Shown here: one piece after another, positions 1 through 5,558 of the stretch
Numbering within the stretch: the first letter of the stretch is position 1
Layout of the letters: every line of letters starts with the position of its first letter
NCBI GenBank assembly: GCA_009778355.1
Contig: WRJY01000316.1
Coordinates: 1-14,757, forward strand
Reading direction: 5' to 3'
Length of the DNA stretch: 14,757 bases
DNA from: Desulfovibrionaceae bacterium
GTDB lineage: Bacteria; Pseudomonadota; Gammaproteobacteria; Burkholderiales; Burkholderiaceae_C
The notes under the pieces: generated by a model
Seen by the model: the letters and a program-made list of their open reading frames with translations, nothing else
Told to the model about the DNA's origin: nothing
Databases searched by the model: none
Program-made: the position numbers and the translations under genes

Positions 1-273
1 AGTAAAAGCTACGGCGGCATTTGCCGAACCGTAATCATTGCGGCAGCGGTACAAACCATCGTCGAGCCGACTGTCGGCATACCAGAGCAGATCTTGGGAC
101 GAACGCAGCCGATGTGGGCTGATCCATTGACCGGCTGAATACAGACTTTCAACGAAGCGGAACTCTGTCGTCGTGTCGCGTGCGTTGGTCAGGCGCCCGG
201 CGTTGACGATCAGCACTACGTGGTGGCCGTACTGATTCGCGGCGGCGTATTCGGCGAAGCGAGCTGAAGCCAT
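1..273 (-). CDS. Unassigned open frame running off the left edge
   Basis: From an ATG at 273 on the minus strand a frame of 91 codons runs to base 1 without a stop. A stop lies three codons upstream of that ATG. I do not recognise the product; the part towards the left edge is rich in Y, W, R and D (for example LLWYADSRLDDGLYRC) and looks protein-like. Its first third lies antisense to the surviving end of cas7f1, so that part is probably a chance frame. Bases 1-186 show no convincing cas7f1 match on the plus strand, so a truncated foreign gene may occupy them. It may equally be an antisense artefact of GC-rich DNA. Confidence 0.2.
   Translation of the reverse strand, partial: MASARFAEYAAANQYGHHVVLIVNAGRLTNARDTTTEFRFVESLYSAGQWISPHRLRSSQDLLWYADSRLDDGLYRCRNDYGSANAAVAFT
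139..267 (+). pseudogene. cas7f1: cas7f1 (csy3) 3' remnant, type I-F Cascade backbone
   Basis: Cas7f1/Csy3 forms the repeating backbone of the type I-F crRNA-guided surveillance complex. Codons 187-267 read GQAPGVDDQHYVVAVLIRGG, then VFGEAS and a TGA stop. This matches the characteristic C-terminus of Csy3, which in Pseudomonas aeruginosa ends with ...QQHYVIANLIRGGVFGE... as I remember it. The family is about 330-340 residues, so only its end is left. Upstream in the same frame the similarity fades and a TGA stop stands at 136-138. Around 180-187 the alignment would improve if one T were removed (GTGCGT then GGTCAG), suggesting a frameshift or a junction. The stop is followed 4 bases later by the cas6f start, the normal csy3-csy4 order. 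What I see is the C-terminal match; that the gene is dead is inferred from the stop and lost similarity. Confidence 0.7.
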
Positions 274-307
274 GGACCACTACATCGATCTGCGCGTACG
301 TCCCGAT
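272..307 (+). pseudogene. cas6f: cas6f (csy4) 5' remnant, crRNA endonuclease
   Basis: Cas6f/Csy4 cuts the pre-crRNA at the repeat hairpin in type I-F systems. The first 12 codons give MDHYIDLRVRPD, nearly identical to the start of P. aeruginosa Csy4 (MDHYLDIRLRPD, recalled). Family members are about 185 residues. Here similarity ends after codon 12 and the frame then runs through the CRISPR repeats, so the catalytic histidine, the arginine-rich helix and the rest of the protein are missing. The ATG is 4 bases after the cas7f1 stop. Bases 308-368, between this fragment and the first repeat, match neither the remainder of Cas6f nor anything else I recognise; they may hold the leader end. A large internal deletion is the simplest explanation. 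Confidence 0.72.
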
Positions 308-368
308 CAACGACCCCAAACAGGCGGGAAAGCCGATAGACAAAGGCTCTTCCGCCCGCGTTCAGATA

Positions 369-456
369 CTTCACTGCCGCATAGGCAGCTCAGAAAACCT
401 CGGCGGCGAACTTGCGCAGCGCATCGGCCTTCACTGCCGCATAGGCAGCTCAGAAA
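369..456 (+). CRISPR. Minimal type I-F array: two repeats, one spacer
   Basis: Two identical 28-bp repeats lie at 369-396 and 429-456, separated by a 32-bp spacer at 397-428. Repeat and spacer lengths are the canonical type I-F values. Each repeat contains the Csy4-type hairpin, CTGCC and GGCAG around the loop GCATA, and ends in CTCAGAAA, close to the P. aeruginosa I-F repeat. The first base is C in both copies, where G is usual. The orientation, with the cas6f fragment upstream on the same strand, is the normal cas-to-array order. No further repeats follow; base 457 is already phosphotransferase sequence. The array lacks a complete cas6f nearby, so processing would need a Cas6f encoded elsewhere. 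Confidence 0.88.
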
Positions 457-1125
457 CTGCCGATGGCGATAGTCGCCGTGCACGAGGCGCAATTCGTTGT
501 CGCGCGGCGCATGTTCGGGCAGCCACGCGATCAATTGCTCCATCGCGTCGATCCGGACGCTTTCGGATGCCCTGTATTGCCGCGTCCAGCGCGCGATCTG
601 ACGCTGGAAGTAATCGGCCGTCGATCCGAAGTCGGCCAAGCTCACTGATGCCGGATCGATCTGGTGCAGCGTGGCGATGATGCGGCTCGCTTCCCGGTAG
701 ATCGCCGACCGCTCGGCAGCCGCGAGATCGGGCAGCAGCGGCTCCCAGAACTGGCGCCCGGCGATGTACTCGGCGATGTAGAACGAGGAGCCGATGACGG
801 ATTCGTCGTCGCAATACAGCAGAGGCCTGGCGACCGGCACGCCGGAACCCTGTAGCGCCGATGTGATGCGGAACTCGCGATCGATCGCGTGCGCCGACGG
901 CAGCAGTTTGCCTGCAGGGCGACGGCGCAGCACGTAATGCAGCGGCCCGCAACTGAGCAGGTAGGTCGGATTGGACTGGCCACCGCGAAACTGGCGCAGC
1001 TCGATCGGCCCGTCGAATCCGGGCAGCCGGCTCGACAAATAGGCGGCAAGACTGGCGATATCGACGCGGTTGCGCTCGGGCACGGCCATCGTGCCCGAAT
1101 ACATCGACTGTGCCGACTCAGACAA
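457..1125 (-). pseudogene. ACAD10/11-type phosphotransferase, 3'-truncated
   Basis: This is an aminoglycoside-phosphotransferase-fold protein of the group found with acyl-CoA dehydrogenases and related to the kinase domain of human ACAD10/11. Visible motifs are FRGGQSNPTYLL, VLRRRPAGKLLPSAHAIDRE, VIGSSFYIAEYIAGRQFW and the catalytic loop start LVHGDYR. Family members run about 340-360 residues; here recognisable sequence stops right after HGDYR. One extra C near 472 would explain the odd residues that follow: without it the frame gives HGDYRIGSF, close to the usual HGDYRxGN, and then a stop in the CRISPR repeat. The catalytic Asn, the DxD metal motif and the C-terminal third are lost. The longest frame starts at a TTG (1125) and overlaps the SDR stop; ATG codons at 1104 or 1089 are equally possible starts, none with a clear ribosome binding site. 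Almost certainly non-functional. Confidence 0.8.
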
Positions 1126-1882
1126 GGAGATAGCCTCCGTCGACGTTCAGGCAGGCGCCCGTGGTGTAGGACGCGGCGTCGGAAACCAGGTAGAGCACCG
1201 CTGCGGCCATCTCGTCTGGCGCGGCGATGCGGTTCATGGGCACATGCTCGAGCGCCTTCAACCGCGTTGCCTCGTACTGCAAGGTCGCAGCCGCGAAGCG
1301 GGTATCGGTGGCACCCGGCAACAACGCGTTCACCCGTACTCCGGCAGGCGCCAGTTCACGCGCGAAAGCCTCGGTCATCGAGATCACGGTCGCCTTCGTC
1401 ATCGAGTAGATGCCGCGGCTCACACCGGGACGAATACCGTTGACCGACGCCACGTTGACGATGCTGCCGGCGCGCTGCTCGAGCATCATCCGCGCCGCGA
1501 ACTGCGACATCAGGAAATAGCCGCGAACGTTGACGTCGAAGGTCTTCTGGAACGCGCCCAAGTCGGCCTCGACGATCGGTCCGAAATATGGATTCGTGGC
1601 CGCGTTGTTCACGAGGATGTCGAGCCGCTGATGCCGCTCGCGGATCAGTGCGAACAGCGCCTCGATCTGATCCGGCTCGCCGGTATGGCAGGCATATGCG
1701 CTCGCCTGGCCGCCAGCGCGGCGAATCTTTTCGGCAACGGCCTCGCAATCCTGCACCTTGCGGCCGCACAGCGCGACGTGCGCACCATGAGCGGCCAATG
1801 TGTGAGCGATCGACGCCCCGATTCCACGGCTTGCGCCGGAGATCAGCGCGAGCTTGCCGCCCAGGTCGAACAGCGCCGCCAT
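1118..1882 (-). CDS. SDR-family NAD(P)-dependent oxidoreductase
   Basis: Classical short-chain dehydrogenase/reductase of 254 residues, the usual length. The Rossmann nucleotide motif SGASRGIG is at residues 15-22, the NNAA motif at 92-95, and the catalytic tetrad is N118, S146, Y159 and K163 (YSMTK). The C-terminal NVDGGYLLV is typical. The family reduces or oxidises carbonyl/hydroxyl groups with NAD(P)H; the substrate cannot be read from sequence, but the neighbours suggest a CoA-linked or alcohol/ketone intermediate. The ATG directly follows the TGA of the upstream oxidoreductase, and a GGAGG-like ribosome binding site lies inside that gene's last codons, so the two are translationally linked. 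The stop overlaps the start region of the phosphotransferase. Confidence 0.93.
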   Translation of the reverse strand: MAALFDLGGKLALISGASRGIGASIAHTLAAHGAHVALCGRKVQDCEAVAEKIRRAGGQASAYACHTGEPDQIEALFALIRERHQRLDILVNNAATNPYFGPIVEADLGAFQKTFDVNVRGYFLMSQFAARMMLEQRAGSIVNVASVNGIRPGVSRGIYSMTKATVISMTEAFARELAPAGVRVNALLPGATDTRFAAATLQYEATRLKALEHVPMNRIAAPDEMAAAVLYLVSDAASYTTGACLNVDGGYLLV

Positions 1883-2911
1883 TCAACGATCCTCCAGGCG
1901 GATCAGCAGCTTGCCGAACTTGGTGCCGGTCAGCGTCCGTCGCAGCGCCTCGGGGAAAGACTCCAGTCCGGTCATCATCTCTTCGCGCGCGATCAGCCGA
2001 CCCTCGGACAGCCAGCCCGCCATCTCGGCGCGGGCCTTCTCGTAGGAGGCCATGTAGTCGTAGACGATGATGCCCTCCATCCGCGCGCGCTTGACGAGCA
2101 GCGCGCGGTAATTCGCCGGCCCGCGCACCGGCCCGACGTTGTTGTACTGGCTCATGGCGCCGCAGAGCACGACGCGGGCACGCATCGCGAGCTTCGAAAG
2201 GGCCGCGTCAAGGATCTCGCCGCCGGCGTTGTCGAAGTAGACGTCGATGCCGTTCGGGCACAGCCGCGCGAGGTTTTCTGCGACATCGCCGTTTTGGTAA
2301 TCGACGGCGCCGTCGAATCCGAGCGTTTCGGTCAAATAGCGACACTTCTCCGGTCCACCGGTGATGCCGATCACCCGGCAGCCCTTGATTCGCGCGATCT
2401 GGCCGACGACGCTGCCAACGGCGCCGGTGGCTCCGGAGACAACGACGGTTTCACCGGCGGCCGGGCGTCCTACCTCGAGCAGGCCGAAGTAGGCCGTCAG
2501 GCCAGGAACGCCGAGCACACCGAGGTAATTCGAAAGCGAGCCCTGCGGCCGGTCAATCGTGACGACCGGCTGTCCGATCATGTCCATGCCGTCCGAGTAC
2601 GCGAACTCCTGGACGCCGAGCCGGCCCATCACGTGCGACCCGACCGCATGGCCGGGGTGCCTGGACTTCACGACGCGCGCCACCACGCTGGCGCGCATCA
2701 CATCGCCGATGCGGATCGAGGGCACGTAGGTGTCGCCGGAGTTCATCCAGACGCGCATGGCCGGGTCGAGCGAGATGTACAGGATTTTTGCGACGAACTC
2801 GCCGTTGGCCGGTTCACGAAGCGTTTCGGTCACGAAATCCCAGATCTCGTCCGAAGGCAGCCCGGTCGGGCGCGCATGCAGGCGGATTTGTCGATTCAGA
2901 TGACTGGTCAC
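1883..2911 (-). CDS. NADP-dependent oxidoreductase, CurA/PTGR-like MDR family
   Basis: Zinc-independent medium-chain dehydrogenase/reductase of 342 residues, in the family of NADPH-dependent curcumin reductase CurA and leukotriene B4 12-hydroxydehydrogenase/prostaglandin reductase. These enzymes reduce the carbon-carbon double bond of alpha,beta-unsaturated ketones. Family marks are ISLDPAMRVWM at residues 46-56, GVLGVPGLTAYFGLL at 131-145, the nucleotide-binding SGATGAVGSVVGQIA at 159-173 and YFDNAGGEILDAAL further on. No structural-zinc cysteine cluster is present. The start is a GTG at 2911 preceded by AGGA at a 7-base spacing. It is the first gene of the leftward cluster and is divergent from the IclR regulator. 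Confidence 0.92.
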   Translation of the reverse strand: MTSHLNRQIRLHARPTGLPSDEIWDFVTETLREPANGEFVAKILYISLDPAMRVWMNSGDTYVPSIRIGDVMRASVVARVVKSRHPGHAVGSHVMGRLGVQEFAYSDGMDMIGQPVVTIDRPQGSLSNYLGVLGVPGLTAYFGLLEVGRPAAGETVVVSGATGAVGSVVGQIARIKGCRVIGITGGPEKCRYLTETLGFDGAVDYQNGDVAENLARLCPNGIDVYFDNAGGEILDAALSKLAMRARVVLCGAMSQYNNVGPVRGPANYRALLVKRARMEGIIVYDYMASYEKARAEMAGWLSEGRLIAREEMMTGLESFPEALRRTLTGTKFGKLLIRLEDR

Positions 2912-3006
2912 TTCGGGTTCCTGTGTGGCTCGTGTTTGGCGATTAGGCGGTAAAAGTCTTAAAATGCAAACGAAAATATAGTGTTTTGTTCAAATATTGG
3001 GAAATC
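2912..3006. promoter_or_regulatory. Divergent promoter/operator between oxidoreductase and IclR gene
   Basis: This 95-bp gap separates the leftward catabolic cluster from the rightward IclR-family regulator. Its right half (about 2951-3000) is markedly AT-rich against the GC-rich surroundings. TATAGT at 2977-2982 is a plausible -10 for the regulator gene. An imperfect inverted repeat, CAAAC (2967-2971) and GTTTTG (2983-2988), flanks it and could be the regulator's own site. No good -35 boxes are visible, so exact promoter positions are guesses. IclR-type regulators usually bind such a divergent gap; that is family knowledge, not shown here. Confidence 0.4.
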
Positions 3007-3849
3007 ATGAGCGGAACTACCGGAACTCAAAGCCTGCGCCGCGGCCTGCATCTGTTGCGCTGGCTTGGCGCGACACGAGAAGAGGATGTCAGGCTACCGG
3101 ACCTGATCGAGGCTTCGGGTCTCGAACGATCAACGGCCTATCGGCTGGTGGCCGCCTTGGTCGAAGAAGGATTTGCCGAGCGCGACCCCGTCACGAAACG
3201 CTACAGGCTCGGCCTGGAGGCGATGCATATCGGGCTCGTGGCGATCGATCGCACACCGCTCGTCGAAAGGTGCCGAATGCCGATGCGCCGACTCGCGCGA
3301 GTCAGCGGCGACACGGTATTCCTGACCGTCCGGCACGGGGATTACGCGCTGTGCCTGCATCGCGAGGAAGGCAGCTTCCCGATCAAGGCGCTGACGACGA
3401 ACGTTGGCCAACGCCGGCTGCTCGGCATCGGCGCGGCCGGACGCGCCATCCTGGCGCAAGTGTCCGAAGCGGAGCTCGATGGGGTCTGGCGCCGACACTG
3501 CGCCGAATTCGAGGCCCTCGGCATGAACTGCGCCGGATTGCGCGCCGATATGCGCGAGATTCGAACGCTCGGCTATGCCGCGATGCAGGACACCATCACG
3601 ACCGGCGTTTCGGGCATCGGCTGCGTATTCCGACCGTCTGCGGCGATCCTGGCCGGGATCAGCATCGCTGCAATCACGTCGCGAATGGATCTGGCACGAC
3701 GGCAGGAACTCGGCGAATTGATCGCACTCGAATGCGCGCAACTTGGACTTCGCTCTGATTATCCCAAGCCAGCAAAGCCGGAACCAAACAAGACATACGA
3801 TGCCAGCTCGCGGATAGGAAGCGATCATGGCTGCGACGGCGTTGACTGA
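3007..3849 (+). CDS. IclR-family transcriptional regulator
   Basis: An N-terminal winged helix-turn-helix occupies about residues 10-70 (SLRRGLHLLRWL, then LPDLIEASGLERSTAYRLVA), followed by an IclR effector-binding domain that includes GIGAAGRAILAQ and DTITTGVSGIGC. The start chosen is the ATG at 3007 with a weak GGGAAA ahead of it; a TTG at 2986 in the same frame is less likely because it lies on the putative promoter. From 3007 it has 280 residues. The family typically ends near LGLR, so the last 30 or so residues (from about 3757) look like a foreign tail, and they overlap the start of the next fragment. Likely local regulator of the divergent oxidoreductase-SDR-phosphotransferase cluster; effector unknown. 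Confidence 0.9.
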   Translation: MSGTTGTQSLRRGLHLLRWLGATREEDVRLPDLIEASGLERSTAYRLVAALVEEGFAERDPVTKRYRLGLEAMHIGLVAIDRTPLVERCRMPMRRLARVSGDTVFLTVRHGDYALCLHREEGSFPIKALTTNVGQRRLLGIGAAGRAILAQVSEAELDGVWRRHCAEFEALGMNCAGLRADMREIRTLGYAAMQDTITTGVSGIGCVFRPSAAILAGISIAAITSRMDLARRQELGELIALECAQLGLRSDYPKPAKPEPNKTYDASSRIGSDHGCDGVD

Positions 3850-4075
3850 CAGGTATGCGGCGAACCCGCACGGGGTGCTCTCGTGCCACGACAGGATCAT
3901 CATCACCGGCGCCCTGCCCGGCGCGTGCTACGCCGGGGGCATGACGAGCTTCCTGCACTCGCACGGCATCCGCATCTTTGACTACCCGCACTTTGCCCAG
4001 CCATTGCGTGATCGCATCCGCGAGCGCGCCAGCGAAGTGTACCCTGCCAGCGCGCGAACGACGGGCGTAGTTTAG
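3827..4075 (+). pseudogene. N-terminal fragment of a large conserved protein of unknown function
   Basis: The 82-codon frame contains GVLSCHDRIIITGALPGACY, then AGGMTSFL and IRIFDYPHFAQPLRDRIRER. I recall this pattern from the start of a widespread proteobacterial protein of about 400-500 residues with no settled function, often near mobile DNA. Similarity stops after about residue 68; the rest reads YPASARTTGVV and a stop. Translation could begin at the ATG at 3827, which has AGGA 8-9 bases upstream, inside the tail of the IclR gene. The fragment therefore looks like the left end of an inserted element that was later deleted. The identification comes from memory of the motif, and no function is assigned. 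Confidence 0.5.
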
Positions 4076-4088
4076 GGGACTTGGCCGT

Positions 4089-4114
4089 GGGCCGGCCGGC
4101 GCAGGGACCGGCCC
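4089..4114. terminator. GC-rich hairpin downstream of lipoprotein gene
   Basis: GGGCCGG (4089-4095) and CCGGCCC (4108-4114) form a 7-bp perfect stem with a 12-base loop. It sits between the convergent fragment at 3827-4075 and the stop of the leftward lipoprotein gene at 4132. No T-run follows on either strand, so it is at best a weak or Rho-assisted terminator. Confidence 0.25.
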
Positions 4115-4131
4115 GGCGGCGGGCGCGGCGC

Positions 4132-5352
4132 TCAAGGCTTGCGGGCGAACCGCATCACGCCATTGCTCGTGACCAGATCGAAATCCGTGCCGTCGATAGC
4201 GGCGCCGTACCAAAAAATGGCGGCAATGGCCGGCGGCGTGGCCGTCAGATCGGCAGCAGAGTCAGCCGCATGACTCGCAATCGTCGCGGAACTGCCGTCG
4301 ATCAGGTTCAGCATGACCAGGCTGTAATCAGGACCGCCGGTTTGAATCACAACCGATGGATTGGCCGGCCCAAGGTACGCCAGAGGCCCGAGGTACGACA
4401 AGGGCGTGATGAATTTCGGGCCTGCAGCCGACGCCTTGGCTATCGATTTGCCCGCAACAGGATCATAAAAATCGTCGTCCGCCGGATCATTGAACCGCCG
4501 ATGCATGAGCACGCTGCCATCGGGGCCGCACGCCAGCACGTGCTGCTGCTTGACGTTCGGGGTGGTGACGGTAGTGACGTCGCCGCTGACGGTGACGGTT
4601 CTCAGGCGGAAAGCATCATCGACGTAGAGCAGGCCGTCCGACCCGAGGCACATCGCCTGGATATAGCCGAACGAAGCGGCTAGGCCTGCGCCATCAACTA
4701 CGCTTAAGCCGCCGCTCGTCGTCAGCGCCGCCCCCGCTACCACGCTGACATTCCCATCGGCGTCTATCTTCCATATTCCAGTCCCACGAACTCGACTTGA
4801 ATCACTGTAAACGATGCCGCTGTCGCCGATATAGATATCGCCCGAACGCCCGACGGCGATCGCTACTGGCGTCAAAAACGCGGTTGACGCTTGCGTATCT
4901 TCCGATGAAGCGCCTGCCGCCAGCGTCCTGATGGTGTTGCCAGCGGGATCGATGACCCGGATGCGGGCGCGGCGATCGCAACGGCCCCACTCGCCCAACA
5001 GCAGTTCGCCACTGGCCTTTTTGGCAAACGGCCCGGCGGGCGGGTTGGCCGGCGGCAGCAGCGACAGCTTGGCCCCCAAGGCAGCGCCGTCGATGCAGCC
5101 CTGATCGGGGTCTTCCACGGGCACTGACGGCAACATGGGCGTGGGAGGAGGCTCATATGCAGTCCCCCACGCAAAGCCGGCCACCAAGGCAGCCTGGTAA
5201 GGCGCCACCACGCTCGGCGTGGAGCCACCGTCATTGCCTTCAGGCGGTGGGTTGGGTCCGGCGCCACCGTCCGCCGCATCGCCGCCAGAACCGCCGCAGG
5301 CGGCAAGCGCCAACGCAGTAGCCAAGGATAAGAATTTCAGATCGAAACGCAC
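4132..5352 (-). CDS. Lipoprotein with NHL-like beta-propeller repeats
   Basis: A 406-residue secreted protein of unknown function. Residues 1-19 form a type II signal peptide ending in the lipobox LAAC with C19 as the lipidated cysteine. A Gly/Pro/Asn-rich linker follows to about residue 50. The body has repeated strands that resemble NHL/SMP-30-like propeller blades, such as AVGRSGDIYIGDSG, GIWKIDADGNVSVVAG and LGSDGLLYVDD. Such propellers bind ligands or proteins, or have lost enzymatic activity; I cannot say which here. The residue after C19 is Gly, not Asp, consistent with outer-membrane sorting by Lol. The start is a GTG with AAGGAG 7 bases upstream. No partner gene is adjacent, so it is probably monocistronic. 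Confidence 0.85.
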   Translation of the reverse strand: MRFDLKFLSLATALALAACGGSGGDAADGGAGPNPPPEGNDGGSTPSVVAPYQAALVAGFAWGTAYEPPPTPMLPSVPVEDPDQGCIDGAALGAKLSLLPPANPPAGPFAKKASGELLLGEWGRCDRRARIRVIDPAGNTIRTLAAGASSEDTQASTAFLTPVAIAVGRSGDIYIGDSGIVYSDSSRVRGTGIWKIDADGNVSVVAGAALTTSGGLSVVDGAGLAASFGYIQAMCLGSDGLLYVDDAFRLRTVTVSGDVTTVTTPNVKQQHVLACGPDGSVLMHRRFNDPADDDFYDPVAGKSIAKASAAGPKFITPLSYLGPLAYLGPANPSVVIQTGGPDYSLVMLNLIDGSSATIASHAADSAADLTATPPAIAAIFWYGAAIDGTDFDLVTSNGVMRFARKP

Positions 5353-5444
5353 GGTTTGTCTCCTTCAGTCCAAGCCGACCCCAAAAGCCAGTTTGCCACA
5401 TGCCCGCATTGTTTCATCGCCTGCAACACCGCGGCAGCGCCGTT

Positions 5445-5494
5445 AGAGCCTGTTTACGATCTCAGCAGGCCCGCTGAGATCGTAAACAGGCTCT
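5445..5494. repeat. Perfect 22-bp inverted repeat with 6-base loop
   Basis: Arms at 5445-5466 and 5473-5494 are exact reverse complements, the outer part reading GAGCCTGTTTACGATCTC inward, around the loop AGGCCC. Taken without the outermost pair, the 48-bp unit 5446-5493 is flanked by TTA on both sides (5443-5445 and 5494-5496), like a 3-bp target duplication. It lies in the divergent gap between the lipoprotein gene and metG, where a terminator would serve neither gene. A miniature mobile element made of two transposon ends is the most likely reading; a regulatory hairpin in front of metG is the alternative. Confidence 0.8.
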
Positions 5495-5513
5495 TACTGG
5501 CGCAGACCTTCCC

Positions 5514-5519
5514 TAAAAT
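5514..5519 (+). promoter_or_regulatory. Candidate -10 box of metG
   Basis: TAAAAT lies 39 bases before the metG ATG and differs from TATAAT at one position. A recognisable -35 is missing; its expected place (about 5491-5496) coincides with the outer end of the inverted repeat. Only a weak AGG precedes the ATG as ribosome binding site. Confidence 0.3.
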
Positions 5520-5558
5520 GAGCGGTTTTCCTTCTCCGCCCACCCATCGCAGGTTTTC

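Noticed and set aside
272..472. A 66-codon ORF counted as a real small protein
   Set aside because: Only the first 12 codons match Cas6f; the rest reads through the CRISPR repeats and spacer.
457..488. A second CRISPR spacer after the second repeat
   Set aside because: The sequence continues without interruption as phosphotransferase coding sequence past 488 and no third repeat follows.
1070..2953. A 627-codon plus-strand open frame
   Set aside because: It lies antisense to the SDR and CurA-like genes, which have full family motifs; its sequence has the His/Arg/Asp-rich look of an antisense frame in GC-rich DNA.
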